Shown here piece by piece: positions 44,554 through 53,922 of a stretch of 55,045 nt of DNA. The stretch spans positions 1 to 55,045 of the forward strand of contig NZ_FLTX01000055.1 in the NCBI RefSeq assembly GCF_900092025.1, given 5' to 3'. This DNA is from Xanthomonas bromi. Its GTDB lineage: Bacteria; Pseudomonadota; Gammaproteobacteria; Xanthomonadales; Xanthomonadaceae. A program made the translations under genes and the position numbers. Within the stretch, counting starts at the first letter, position 1, and each line of letters opens with the position of its first letter. Below the pieces are notes generated by a model that saw nothing but the letters and a program-made list of their open reading frames with translations, made no database searches and had not been told where the DNA came from.

Positions 44554-46890
44554 TCACCAGCTGAAGCCGGCGCCGGCCGACACGCTTTTTTCGTTGCCGG
44601 CGACCGCGCCGCCGATGGACACGCTGGCGCGGTTGCCGAGTACACGCTGATAGCCCACCGCCAACGCGCTTTCGCCGCCCTGCGAGCCGATGCCCACACC
44701 GACCCGGTTGGCGCCGGACAGGCCGGCAGTGTTGGTCGCCATGCCGGCATACGCGCCGCCGATCGCGCCCATGCGGTCGATGCGCTGGTCCAGGTGATGG
44801 AAGCGGCGGTCGGTGTCCTCGCGCAATGCGCTCAGGTTGGTGTCCCAGCGGTCGATGCGGTTGTCGGTATACGCATTGGCCGTGGCCACTGATGCGGCGT
44901 CTGCGGCCTGCATCTGCTGCACATTCACCGCATCGGTGGCGGCGGTGCCGGCGGCGACGTTGACCACCTGGCGCTCTGCGCCGGCACTGCCCACCGACAC
45001 CGTATTGGCGCGGTTGGCTACCGCAGCGCGGCCCACCGCTACCGCGTTGTCGGCGGTCACCGCCGCTCCCTGGCCGATGGCGGTTCCCGAGGCGGCGCTG
45101 ACGCTGGCGCTTTCGCCCACCGCCACCGCATTGGTGGCCGCGGCGGCGATGCTGGTGTTGGCGCCCACCGCGGTGCTGCCGTCGGCATTGACGCGCGCAT
45201 TGGCGCCCAGCGCGGTGTCGTTGGGGCCGTAGGCCAGCGCGCGGGTTCCCACCGCCATGCCGTTCTCGCCATTGGCGGTGGCATTGGGGCCGATCGCCAC
45301 CGCGTTGGTGCCGACGCCGATCTGCGCCTGGCCGCCGCCGCCCACCGCAACCGTGCCTGCGCCTGCGCCTGCGCCGATGGTGTCCAACCCGTCCAGTGCC
45401 TGGTCCAGGGCGGTCATCGCCGCGCCGACGCTGGCGTAGCGGGTGCCCTGGATCACGTAGGTGCCGCCGACCAGCACACCGTTGTCGAGGACCGAGCCGG
45501 CGCCGAGCGCGGTGGCGATGCTCTGCAACTGCGAGACGTTGACCGCATCGGTGGCCGCAGTGCCGGCGGCCACATGGGTCAGCTGGCGTTCGGCGCCTTC
45601 GCTGCCGAACGCCACACTGTTGACGCGCTCGGCGGAGGAGCCGGCGCCCAGCGCGACGCTGTTGGATGCCAGCGCCGACGCGTTGAACCCCACTGCCAAC
45701 GTGGTGTCGCCCAGCGCGGTGGCGCCACTGCCCAGCGCCGCCGCGCCGCTGCCGTTGGCGCTGGCGATCGAGCCCAGCGCCAGCGCGTAGTCGCCCGCGG
45801 CGAGCGCGCTGTCGCCGAGGGACACGCTGCTCAGGCTGGCGGCGATGGCGTGCGCGCCGATGGCGATGCTCAGTTCGGCATCGGCATGGCTATCGAAACC
45901 CACGGCGGTGCCGTAGTCCGACAGCGACCATGCACCCGCGCCGACGGTGGTGCTGCCAAGGCCATTGGCCTGGGCGGGAATGCTGGCGTTGCTGGCGCCG
46001 ATGGCCACGCTTTGCTGCCCGGCGGCCGAGGCGGCATCGCCGATGGCGATCCCGCCATCGCCGTTGGCGGCGGCGCCGTAGCCGATGGCAACGCTGAAGA
46101 AGCCCGAGGCCGAACTGAAACCGCCCTGGCTGATCGCGCCGACGTTGCTGGCGCTGGCGGCATAGCCGGAGGCCAGTGACTGCTCGGCATCGGCAACGGC
46201 GGAACTGCCCAACGCGGTGGCGTACTGCCCACTGGCACCGGCCGAGGTGCCGACGGCCAGCGCGCTGCCGCCACTGGCACTGGACGCCCAGCCCAATGCG
46301 GCGGCGTTGCTGCCGCTGGCCTGCGCGTAGGTGCCCACCGCCAGTGCGCCGAAGCCGGTGCTGGTGGCGCCCTGCGCGTCGGAAGAACCGCTCCCGAAGA
46401 AGCTGCCGCCGATGGCGATGGACGAGACGCCGCTGGCCACCGCGCCGTCGCCCATGGCGATGGCGGCATCGGCCGAGGCGGTGCTGTGGTGCCCAACCGC
46501 GACCGAGAATCCACCGCTCGCATCGGCGCGCGCGCCCATCGCCACCGCGCGCTGTCCGGCGGCTGCGGCATTGTCGCTGCCATCGTTGAGCCCCTCGGCC
46601 TGGAAGTAGGGCTCGGCGGCTTGCGCCGACAGCGGCAGTGCCTTGTCGGTGGCCGTCTGCGCGTCGGTCGACTCGGTGGCGTCGGTTGGCGCGATGGCGG
46701 TGGTGTCGTCTGCGGCTGCGGCTGCGGCTGCCGCAGACGCAGACGCAGGTGTCGGGGCTGTCTGCGCAAACGCGGCGGAGCTGGCCAGGGCCAGCAACAG
46801 GCCGGTGGTCAACAGGCTGTAAGAGAATTTCGGAAAGATGCGAACGGCAAGGCGCGAGCATGGCGCCGGCAGCGGACGTGGCGAAGACAT
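44554..46890 (-). CDS. Trimeric autotransporter adhesin (YadA-like)
   Basis: A 778-residue surface adhesin. It has an extended N-terminal region before the signal core (YSLLTTGLLLALASSAAFA), then a head of many repeats of the SxAxG beta-roll kind (ALAVGTSAGASG, SVAIGYGAAANG). Two neck motifs (GAERQLTHVAAGTAATDAVN and GAERQVVNVAAGTAATDAVN) divide head blocks. A short coiled coil follows, then the C-terminal membrane anchor from about residue 700 (RIDRMGAIGGAYAGMA ... SAGAGFSW). Three chains form one barrel and display the head. It probably mediates attachment, as XadA-type proteins do in Xanthomonas. Internal repeats make it prone to recombination. Confidence 0.92.
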   Translation of the reverse strand: MSSPRPLPAPCSRLAVRIFPKFSYSLLTTGLLLALASSAAFAQTAPTPASASAAAAAAAADDTTAIAPTDATESTDAQTATDKALPLSAQAAEPYFQAEGLNDGSDNAAAAGQRAVAMGARADASGGFSVAVGHHSTASADAAIAMGDGAVASGVSSIAIGGSFFGSGSSDAQGATSTGFGALAVGTYAQASGSNAAALGWASSASGGSALAVGTSAGASGQYATALGSSAVADAEQSLASGYAASASNVGAISQGGFSSASGFFSVAIGYGAAANGDGGIAIGDAASAAGQQSVAIGASNASIPAQANGLGSTTVGAGAWSLSDYGTAVGFDSHADAELSIAIGAHAIAASLSSVSLGDSALAAGDYALALGSIASANGSGAAALGSGATALGDTTLAVGFNASALASNSVALGAGSSAERVNSVAFGSEGAERQLTHVAAGTAATDAVNVSQLQSIATALGAGSVLDNGVLVGGTYVIQGTRYASVGAAMTALDQALDGLDTIGAGAGAGTVAVGGGGQAQIGVGTNAVAIGPNATANGENGMAVGTRALAYGPNDTALGANARVNADGSTAVGANTSIAAAATNAVAVGESASVSAASGTAIGQGAAVTADNAVAVGRAAVANRANTVSVGSAGAERQVVNVAAGTAATDAVNVQQMQAADAASVATANAYTDNRIDRWDTNLSALREDTDRRFHHLDQRIDRMGAIGGAYAGMATNTAGLSGANRVGVGIGSQGGESALAVGYQRVLGNRASVSIGGAVAGNEKSVSAGAGFSW

Positions 46891-46999
46891 ATGGGATACC
46901 TGGGCAGCTGCGTCGGGGGATTTATGCCCGATTAAGTCAGCCAGGTTTTCGTCGATCAATGCGCGAAGATTTCTGCGTGGCTCACGCTAGACTCACCGC

Positions 47000-48403
47000 A
47001 TGCGACCGCCGGGGCAACGCCTTTTCCACCTGCGGCCACTCGGCTGGCTACGGCTCCGCTGGCGCAGTGTGGCGGTGTGGTTGCGACGGGTACCACTGCG
47101 CGACCCGGTGGATATGCGCAACGCACCGGCGCTGCAACTGTTGCTGCTGTATCTGGGCGTGGAGATTCCGCTCAACAAGGTGTACATCCTGCTCAACGCC
47201 AGGCTGCAGATGAGCGCCGTGCAGCTGGCAGTGGACCTGGGCACCGATGCAGCAATCACCCTGGCGGCCTGGTACGGCATCTGGCGGATTCGCCAGGGCG
47301 CGCTGAAGCCGGCCATCGGCACCTTCATCGCGGTGGTGCTGTGCTCGTCGGTGAGCGCCAACCTGGCTTTCGGGTATCAACTGCAGGCCTTCGATCCGTT
47401 CCCGATGCTGCTGCTGACGCTGGCGGCACTGGTGATCGGGCGGCGCGCGCTGTGGCGTGTCTATGCGTGCATCGCGCTGGTGTTTGCGCTGGGCATGGCC
47501 AGCCCCTGGGGGCGCAACCCGCGGGACGGACAGAGCCCGTTCCAGAACCTGCCCTCGCTGGTGATGAGCTATTTGATGATCACACTGGTGCTGGACCGTA
47601 CCGTGACCGCGCTGCGCGAAAGCCTGCACCGCGCGCGACGGACCACGGCGCGCCTGCAGGTGGAAATCCGCGAGCGCGAACAGGCGCAGCAGCGGGTACT
47701 GCATCTGCAGAAGATCGAATCGGTGGGTCATCTGGCCAGCGGTGTGTCGCACGATTTCAACAACATCCTCGGCGCGATCCTGGGCTATGCCGAGCAACGG
47801 CATCGCCTGCACGAATTGGACTTCGATCCGCCGCGCGATGCGGTCGCGATGGCGCAGGCGCTGGACGGCATCGCCCTGGCCGCGCAGCGCGGCACCACCA
47901 TCAGTCGCAAACTGCTGAGCTTCAGCCGGCGCGACCTGGCCGTGCCGACGCGCCTGGACGCGGTAGAGGCGGTGCAGGCGATTGCACCAATGCTGGCCCA
48001 GTTGCTCGGCGCGCAGGTGCTCCTGCGGCTGCACACCTGCGCAGAGCCGGTGCCGGTGTTCCTGGATCGCAGTCAGTTCGAGCTGGTCATGCTCAATTTC
48101 GCCGCCAATGCACGCGACGCCATGCCCGGCGGCGGCACTTTCACCGTGCGCGTATCGCGGCAGCAGACCATGGTGTGCCTTGCCCTGGCCGATACCGGCC
48201 ACGGCATGCCGGCGGAGGTGCTGGCGCAGGTCTTCGAGCCGTTCTTCACCACCAAGCCGGTCGGCAAGGGGACCGGTCTGGGCCTGGCGGTGGCGCACGA
48301 ACTGGCGCTGCACGCCGGTGGGCTGCTCAGCGTGGAGAGCATGCCCGGCGCAGGCACGCAGTTCGTCATGCGTCTGCCGTTGGCGCCCGCAGCCGCGGCA
48401 TGA
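47000..48403 (+). CDS. Sensor histidine kinase with membrane-embedded input domain
   Basis: A 467-residue kinase. Residues 45-200 hold about five or six hydrophobic segments and no large periplasmic loop. A short coiled coil (RESLHRARRTTARLQVEIREREQAQQ in parts: RTTARLQVEIRE) leads to an HisKA domain with H251 in ASGVSHDFNNILG and an ATPase domain with N box (NFAANARDAM), G1 (LADTGHGM) and G2 (GKGTGLGLA). The SHDFNN H-box is of the NtrB-like group. It has no response regulator of its own on this strand; the regulator gene converges with it and overlaps its end by 38 bases. Confidence 0.88.
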   Translation: MRPPGQRLFHLRPLGWLRLRWRSVAVWLRRVPLRDPVDMRNAPALQLLLLYLGVEIPLNKVYILLNARLQMSAVQLAVDLGTDAAITLAAWYGIWRIRQGALKPAIGTFIAVVLCSSVSANLAFGYQLQAFDPFPMLLLTLAALVIGRRALWRVYACIALVFALGMASPWGRNPRDGQSPFQNLPSLVMSYLMITLVLDRTVTALRESLHRARRTTARLQVEIREREQAQQRVLHLQKIESVGHLASGVSHDFNNILGAILGYAEQRHRLHELDFDPPRDAVAMAQALDGIALAAQRGTTISRKLLSFSRRDLAVPTRLDAVEAVQAIAPMLAQLLGAQVLLRLHTCAEPVPVFLDRSQFELVMLNFAANARDAMPGGGTFTVRVSRQQTMVCLALADTGHGMPAEVLAQVFEPFFTTKPVGKGTGLGLAVAHELALHAGGLLSVESMPGAGTQFVMRLPLAPAAAA

Positions 48404-49148
48404 GCAGATATCCGGCGCCGCGCACCGAGGTCAGCGGCAGCGCCGCTCCGCTGCGTTCGAGCACCTTCTGGCGCAACCGGTGCAGCAGTGCATCCAGCCG
48501 ATGCGGATCGATCTCCATGCCCAGGCTGTCGCCGAGCACGGTCAGCAGCGCGCTGCGCGTGACCAGCCGCCCGGACGACTGCCATAGGCACTGCATCACC
48601 AGGCGTTCGGAGCCGGTCAACGGCACGGCGCTGCCATCGGGTGCGAACAGGCACCAGCCGTCGTCCTGCAGCTGCCAGGGAGCGTGCGCGATGCCGCCGG
48701 GCTGGACCGATGCACCGGCCGGCCCGCGCGTGAGCCGCCGGGCCACGCTGAACAAGGTGGCGGCCAGCATCTCGATCTCCACCGGTTTGACCAGGTAGGC
48801 ATCGGCGCCCTGGCTCAGGCCGCGTAGCCGGTCGGGTTGGTCGCCGCGCCCGCTCAGGATCACGATGCCCAGCGCCGGGCGCATCGCCTGCAACTGCTGT
48901 GTCAACGTAAAGCCATCGCCATCGGGCAGGCCGATATCCAGCACGATCAATTCGACGCTGGCACTCTGCAACAGCGCATGCAAGGCGCCGATGGTGCGCA
49001 ATGGCATCACCTCGAAACCGTGGCGTTGCAGTCCTGGCAGCAGCACGCGGTCGCGCAGCACGTCGTCGTCTTCCAGCAACGCCACTCGCAATGCCGTCCG
49101 CGCGCAGCGGGCCGGGGAAACAGTGTCCGGACGAGAGAGGGTGCTCAC
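48366..49148 (-). CDS. Two-component response regulator, winged-helix type
   Basis: A 260-residue regulator. The receiver domain has acidic E26-D27-D28-D29, the phospho-acceptor D71 (VLDIGLPDGDG) and K121 (LVKPVE). The C-terminal OmpR/PhoB-like DNA-binding domain spans about 160-250 (PLTGSERLVMQCLWQSSGRLVTR, VRGAGYLLMPRL in parts). The GTG at 49148 gives a normal length; the open frame upstream to 49361 is not needed. It likely pairs with the kinase encoded on the opposite strand, whose last 38 bases it overlaps tail to tail. Confidence 0.85.
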   Translation of the reverse strand: MSTLSRPDTVSPARCARTALRVALLEDDDVLRDRVLLPGLQRHGFEVMPLRTIGALHALLQSASVELIVLDIGLPDGDGFTLTQQLQAMRPALGIVILSGRGDQPDRLRGLSQGADAYLVKPVEIEMLAATLFSVARRLTRGPAGASVQPGGIAHAPWQLQDDGWCLFAPDGSAVPLTGSERLVMQCLWQSSGRLVTRSALLTVLGDSLGMEIDPHRLDALLHRLRQKVLERSGAALPLTSVRGAGYLLMPRLRAPTADA

Positions 49149-49363
49149 GATGTGAATAACGGATGCATGTCGGCGTTCCGATGTAACGCGTTGCGCGGGT
49201 GGTCGCGCATGATGCCTCGCACGCGATATGGATTCGCTTCTGCGACAACCGACAGTAGCCAGTTTTCCTGGGGCTTTCAATGCGGTCGCGTCCGCAACAC
49301 GCATTGCGTTGCAGGCATGCGTGCGATGATCCGCCGCGTTCCCCCGGGCGAGGTGTTGCACGC

Positions 49364-50040
49364 ATGTCCGATTCGATGCTCAGCGATTTCGTGCAGCGCC
49401 ATCGGCGCCTGTTCGTGCTCACTGGCGCCGGTTGCAGCACCGACTCGGGCATTCCCGATTACCGCGATCGGCAAGGCGGCTGGAAGCGTCCGCAGCCGGT
49501 GACCTTTCAGGCCTTCATGGGCGAATTGTCCACGCGGCAGCGCTACTGGGCGCGCAGCCTGGTGGGCTGGCCGCGCTTCGGCCTGGCGCAACCCAATGCC
49601 ACGCATCATGCACTCGCAGCGCTGGAAGCGCGCGGGCAACTGGAAGTGTTGCTCACCCAGAACGTGGACCGCCTGCATCAGGCCGCTGGCAGCCAGGCGG
49701 TGATCGACCTGCACGGCCGGCTCGATGTGGTGCGTTGCATGGGCTGCGAGCGGCGCATGCCGCGCACCGAATTTCAGCGACTGCTGGAACGGGACAATCC
49801 CGGCTGGGCTGGGCTGGGCTGGGCTGGGCTGCGCTGGACGCGGCGCAGGCGCCCGATGGCGATGCGGATCTGGACGATGTCGCCTTCGAGACCTTCGTGG
49901 TGCCGCCGTGCCCGGTGTGTGGCGGCGTACTCAAGCCGGATGTGGTGTTCTTCGGCGAGAACGTGCCGCGCGAGCGGGTGGAGCGCGCGTTTGCGCATCT
50001 GCAGGCCGCCGATGCGGTGCTGGTGGTGGGCTCGTCGTTG
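49364..50040 (+). pseudogene. Truncated and frameshifted sirtuin gene copy
   Basis: It begins [24 protein letters not shown] and follows the intact sirtuin at 51825-52706 almost exactly through the NAD-binding motif, the catalytic His region and the first zinc pair (CMGC). At 49802 a GGCTG repeat present six times here, against twice in the intact gene, adds 20 bases and shifts the frame. The nucleotide homology nevertheless continues past the second zinc pair to GTGGTGGGCTCGTCG, then stops at 50040, where TonB receptor sequence begins. The last 200 or so bases of a sirtuin are missing. The protein cannot be functional as sequenced. Confidence 0.88.
49802..49831 (+). repeat. Pentanucleotide repeat (GGCTG)6 in the sirtuin copy
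   Basis: Six perfect GGCTG units lie where the intact gene has two (52281-52290). Four extra units add 20 bases. Numbers of units equal to 2, 5 or 8 keep the frame; six does not. This is the form expected from slipped-strand replication. Confidence 0.92.
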
Positions 50041-50204
50041 AGCGAGAAGATGCCGTCCTCGCTCTTGCGCGTGGCAGGCGTGGAGGGTGCGGCTTCCTGC
50101 GCAAGCGCGGGAGTCGTCAGAGTCAGTGCAAGAACGACCGCGAGCGGACGACGCAACACGGCACGACGCACTCCGGAGAGGGTCCGGGTGTGGGTGTAGG
50201 GCAT
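50041..50204 (-). pseudogene. 5' fragment of a TonB-dependent receptor gene
   Basis: On the minus strand it encodes the first 55 residues of the receptor (signal peptide MPYTHTRTLSG ... to KSEDGIFSL) and then runs into antisense sirtuin sequence. It is identical over 182 bp to 42169-42350. Upstream of 50222 the copies still align for about 60 bases but have diverged, so this end may be the remains of a second, related receptor gene whose 5' part was recently made identical. Confidence 0.85.
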
Positions 50205-50222
50205 GGCGGGTTGGGGGCAGCG
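50041..50222. repeat. 182-bp sequence repeated from 42169-42350
   Basis: Identical to the stretch in the TonB receptor gene 7.9 kb away and in the same orientation. The left edge coincides with the break point of the truncated sirtuin. No terminal inverted repeats or target duplication were seen. Confidence 0.9.
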
Positions 50223-50402
50223 GGGGGAGCTGCCCACTGTCGTGGCAACATGTTTCCGCGGTGTTGCGTGTGCGCCATATCACGCAATTTGTGCGATACA
50301 GTGCCTAAATATGTGGCACGTTGCATAGTTCACAGCGGGCGCGACAATGCTCATCTTCGCGCCCGGATGGGTGGACTCAGCCCTGGGTGACTCAGTGCCG
50401 CA

Positions 50403-51122
50403 TCACCACGCCAATCGTCCACCTTCGGTGTAATACCCGCCCGTGCCCAATTCGGACATCGCCACATGCGCGACTGTGGCGGCCGCTTGCTCCACGCTGC
50501 CTGGGCCGGTGTGTCCGTTGAGATCGGTCGCGGTGTAACCGGGATTGACCGCATTGACCGCAAAGCCTTCGCTGCGCAATTCCTTTGCCAGCAACACGGT
50601 GAAGGCGTTGAGCGCGGTCTTGGACGAGCAATAGCCCAGCACGTTGACCGCGTGATAGCGATAACCGGGGTCGCCCTGCAGCGACAACGAACCCAGATCG
50701 CTGGAGACATTGACGATGCGTTTGAGCGTGCCGGCGCGTAGCGCTGGCAACAGTGCCTGGGTGACGGCGACCTGGCCGAACAGATTGACCTCATAGGTGG
50801 CGCGCAGGTTGTCCAGCGTCGCGGTGACGGGCGTGCCGTCATCGACAATCACCGCCGCATTGTTGACCAACACATCGAGCGCGGTGCCGGTTGTCTGCAG
50901 CTGCGCCACCGCTGCGGCGATGCTGTGGGTGTCGGTGATATCCAACGGCACCACATGTACGTTGTCTGGATTGTGCAGCTTGCTGCGTGCGGCCTCGCCA
51001 CGTGCGGGGTCGCGGCTGCCCAGGTAGACGGTCCAGCCTGCGTCGGCCAGGTGGGCGACCAGCGCCAGGCCAATGCCTTTGTTGGCGCCAGTGATCAATG
51101 CAACCGGTGCGGAAGCGGACAT
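50403..51122 (-). CDS. Short-chain dehydrogenase/reductase
   Basis: A 239-residue classical SDR. The cofactor motif is TGANKGIG (11-18), the NNAA motif is at about 87-90, and the catalytic YxxxK appears as YCSSK after the NVSS serine. R37 after the second strand (GSRDPARGE) suggests NADP(H). The carbonyl substrate is unknown. AAGGAA precedes the ATG at 51122. It is divergent from the TetR gene with 73 bp between starts, so that TetR protein is the likely regulator. Confidence 0.87.
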   Translation of the reverse strand: MSASAPVALITGANKGIGLALVAHLADAGWTVYLGSRDPARGEAARSKLHNPDNVHVVPLDITDTHSIAAAVAQLQTTGTALDVLVNNAAVIVDDGTPVTATLDNLRATYEVNLFGQVAVTQALLPALRAGTLKRIVNVSSDLGSLSLQGDPGYRYHAVNVLGYCSSKTALNAFTVLLAKELRSEGFAVNAVNPGYTATDLNGHTGPGSVEQAAATVAHVAMSELGTGGYYTEGGRLAW

Positions 51123-51195
51123 GCAGGAGTTCCTTGGAATCGCGAAGAAGTCACCCCAGACTAGGGGTCATCCGCCAGTGTGTACATTCGCATTC

Positions 51196-51828
51196 GTGAG
51201 CACCTCCTTGCCACTGCAAAAAACGCGTAAATCCCCGCAACAAGCGCGTTCGCGTGCCACCGTGGAGGTCATTCGCCAGGCCAGCATTCAGGTTTTGGTG
51301 GCCGAAGGACTGCAGGGTTGCACCACCACGCGCGTGGCAGACCGTGCCGGCGTCTCGGTGGGCAGCGTGTATCAGTACTACCCGAACCGTCAGGCCATGT
51401 TGATCGCAGTGTTGGACTGGTATTTGCAGACGGTGGTCCATGCGGTGGAGCAGGCCTGCGCGCAACAGCACGGGCGTCCGCTTGCCGAGCAATGCGAGGC
51501 GTTGGTGCGTGCGTTCGTACACGCCAAGTTGCAGCACGTGGATGTCTCGCGCGCGTTGTATGCCATCTCCGAACTGCACGGTGGTACGGCGTTGGGATCG
51601 CAGGCGCGCAAGCGCTCGCAGCAGGCATTTGCAGCCGCGCTCGCTACCGCGCCGGATGTGCGCTTCGACGATTGCGAGGCAGTGGCCGAGATCGGCATGG
51701 CGGCCATCACCGGGCCGCTGAGAAGCCTGCTGGAAGATGGTGCGCCAGCCGCGCGGGTTGCACCGCTACAAGCGCAACTGGTGTTGTTGCTGCACGGTTA
51801 TCTTGCTGCCACCGGAGTTGCACGATGA
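51196..51828 (+). CDS. TetR family regulator
   Basis: A 210-residue TetR-type regulator. The helix-turn-helix lies at about 20-65 (RATVEVIRQASIQVLVAEGLQGCTTTRVADRAGVSVGSVYQYYPNR in parts: TTRVADRAGVSVGSVYQYYPN). The effector domain is all-helical. The start is GTG at 51196; the frame is open further up but would overlap the divergent SDR gene. Its stop overlaps the sirtuin ATG (ATGA), so the two are cotranslated. Its target is probably the shared promoter with the SDR gene. Confidence 0.85.
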   Translation: MSTSLPLQKTRKSPQQARSRATVEVIRQASIQVLVAEGLQGCTTTRVADRAGVSVGSVYQYYPNRQAMLIAVLDWYLQTVVHAVEQACAQQHGRPLAEQCEALVRAFVHAKLQHVDVSRALYAISELHGGTALGSQARKRSQQAFAAALATAPDVRFDDCEAVAEIGMAAITGPLRSLLEDGAPAARVAPLQAQLVLLLHGYLAATGVAR

Positions 51829-52706
51829 ATACCGCGATGGTTCAAGCCGGCAACACGCTGCAGGACTTCATCGAGCGCCATCGGCGTCTGTTCGTGCTGA
51901 CCGGCGCCGGGTGCAGCACCGACTCGGGCATTCCCGATTACCGCGATCGGCAAGGCGGTTGGAAGCGCCCGCAGCCGGTGACCTTTCAGGCCTTCATGGG
52001 CGAGTTGTCCACGCGGCAGCGCTACTGGGCGCGCAGCCTGGTGGGCTGGCCGCGCTTCGGCCTGGCGCAACCCAATGCCACTCATCATGCACTCGCAGCG
52101 CTGGAAGCGCGCGGGCAACTGGAAGTGTTGCTCACCCAGAACGTGGACCGCCTGCATCAGGCCGCTGGCAGCCAGGCGGTGATCGACCTGCACGGCCGGC
52201 TCGATGTGGTGCGTTGCATGGGCTGCGAGCGGCACATGCCGCGCACCGAATTTCAGCGACTGCTGGAACGCGACAACCCCGGCTGGGCTGCGCTGGACGC
52301 GGCGCAGGCGCCCGATGGCGACGCGGATCTGGACGATGTCGCCTTCGAGACCTTCATGGTGCCGCCGTGCCCGCAATGCGGCGGCGTGCTCAAGCCGGAT
52401 GTGGTGTTCTTCGGCGAGAACGTGCCGCGCGAGCGGGTGGAGCGCGCGTTTGCGCATCTGCAGGCCGCCGATGCGGTGCTGGTGGTGGGCTCGTCGCTGA
52501 TGGTGTATTCGGGCTTTCGCTTCGTGCAGACCGCCGCGCGCAATGGCTTGCCGATCGCTGCGCTGAACTTCGGGCGGACGCGCGCCGACGATCTGTTGAC
52601 GTTGAAGGTGGAGCAGTCGTGCGCGCAGGCGCTGGCGTTCCTGCAGCCGCCACCGGACCCGCTGCATACCGCGCCGGCCAGGTACGCCAGTGCGCGCTCT
52701 GCATGA
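51825..52706 (+). CDS. NAD-dependent protein deacylase (sirtuin)
   Basis: A 293-residue class II-type sirtuin. The NAD-binding motif is [16 protein letters not shown] (26-41), TQNVDRLH is at 104-111, the catalytic histidine is H123 (LHGRLD), and zinc ligands are C131, C134, C182 and C185 (CMGC, CPQC). The C-terminal Rossmann part contains [14 protein letters not shown]. It removes acyl groups from lysines using NAD+. A degenerate partner lies 2.4 kb upstream. It overlaps the TetR gene by four bases. Confidence 0.92.
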   Translation: MNTAMVQAGNTLQDFIERHRRLFVLTGAGCSTDSGIPDYRDRQGGWKRPQPVTFQAFMGELSTRQRYWARSLVGWPRFGLAQPNATHHALAALEARGQLEVLLTQNVDRLHQAAGSQAVIDLHGRLDVVRCMGCERHMPRTEFQRLLERDNPGWAALDAAQAPDGDADLDDVAFETFMVPPCPQCGGVLKPDVVFFGENVPRERVERAFAHLQAADAVLVVGSSLMVYSGFRFVQTAARNGLPIAALNFGRTRADDLLTLKVEQSCAQALAFLQPPPDPLHTAPARYASARSA

Positions 52707-52787
52707 CGCAGTGATCCATCGCAGCGGTTGTGCGGCGGCGCGCGGCGCAGTGCAATGGGCATTCCCATCTCGTGCCTGGATGTTGCC

Positions 52788-53885
52788 TTGAGCCAGTTGT
52801 TCACCCCCATCGCCTTCGGCCCGCTCGCGCTCGCTAATCGCATCGTCATTGCACCGATGTGCCAGTACTCCGCACAGGACGGTCGCGCCAGCGATTGGCA
52901 CCGCATCCACCTGGGCACGCTGTCGCAATCGGGCGCCGGCCTGCTGATTCTCGAAGCGGCTGCGGTAGTGCCGGAAGGGCGCATCAGCTACGCCGATCTG
53001 GGCTTGTACGACGACGCCACCGAGCAGGCGCTGGATGAAGTGCTGCAGTCGGTGCGGCGCTGGTCGCCGATGCCGATCGGCATCCAGCTGGCGCATGCCG
53101 GCCGCAAGGCCTCGACGGATCTGCCTTGGAAAGGCGGCGATGCCATTGCCCCCGATCACGCGCAGGGCTGGCAGACCGTGTCTGCCTCGGCGCAGCCGTT
53201 TCAGCCAGGCAAGCCCGCGCCGCAGGCGCTGGACGACGCCGGCATCGATGCCGTGGTCGCCGCGTTCGTCACCGCGGCAACCCGCGCCGAACGCCTGGGT
53301 CTGGACCTGATCGAACTGCATGCCGCCCATGGCTATCTGATGCATCAGTTCCTGTCGCCGCTGAGCAATCAGCGCAGCGACGCATATGGCGGCTCGCTGG
53401 AAAACCGCATGCGGTTGACGCTGCGCATCTTCGACGCGGTGCGTGCGGCGGTGTCCGAAAAAATCGCCATCGGCGTGCGCATCTCGGCCACCGATTGGGT
53501 CGAAGGCGGCTGGGATCTGGAGCAGAGCATCGCCTTGTCCAAGGCGCTGGATGCGCGAGGCGCGCATTACATCCATGTCTCCAGCGGCGGGCTGGATCCG
53601 CGTCAGCAGATTGCGGTGCAGGCCGGCTATCAGATCCCGTTTGCGCAGGCGATCCGTGCGCAGGTCGCCACGCCGGTGATCGGCGTGGGCCTGATCACCG
53701 AGCCGGCGCAGGCCGAGGCGATCCTGCAGGACGGCCAGGCCGATGCAGTCGCGCTGGCACGCGGCATCCTCTACGACCCGCGTTGGCCGTGGCATGCCGC
53801 CGCCGCGCTGGGTGCATCGGTCACGCCGGCGCCGCAATACCTGCGCTGCGAACCGCGTGAAGCGCGCGGCGTGTTCGCCAGCTGA
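52788..53885 (+). CDS. NADPH-dependent flavin oxidoreductase, XenA-like (Old Yellow Enzyme family)
   Basis: A 365-residue TIM-barrel flavoprotein. With a TTG start at 52788, C25 (APMCQYSA) and the pair H178/H181 (ELHAAHGYL) take the same numbers as in xenobiotic reductase A, where C25 tunes the flavin and the histidines bind the substrate. This supports the TTG over an ATG at 52755, which adds 11 unmatched residues. The family reduces enones and nitro-compounds with NADPH. It lies 81 bp after the sirtuin gene and 37 bp before a dehydrogenase gene, possibly one transcript. Confidence 0.87.
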   Translation: MSQLFTPIAFGPLALANRIVIAPMCQYSAQDGRASDWHRIHLGTLSQSGAGLLILEAAAVVPEGRISYADLGLYDDATEQALDEVLQSVRRWSPMPIGIQLAHAGRKASTDLPWKGGDAIAPDHAQGWQTVSASAQPFQPGKPAPQALDDAGIDAVVAAFVTAATRAERLGLDLIELHAAHGYLMHQFLSPLSNQRSDAYGGSLENRMRLTLRIFDAVRAAVSEKIAIGVRISATDWVEGGWDLEQSIALSKALDARGAHYIHVSSGGLDPRQQIAVQAGYQIPFAQAIRAQVATPVIGVGLITEPAQAEAILQDGQADAVALARGILYDPRWPWHAAAALGASVTPAPQYLRCEPREARGVFAS

Positions 53886-53922
53886 TCCGCACCACTGACG
53901 TCATACCGAACAAGGACAACGC

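Noticed and set aside
49653..50237. Chimeric secreted protein made of a receptor signal peptide and antisense sirtuin
   Set aside because: The second part is antisense to sirtuin sequence and has no protein-like pattern; kept only as a consequence of the rearrangement.
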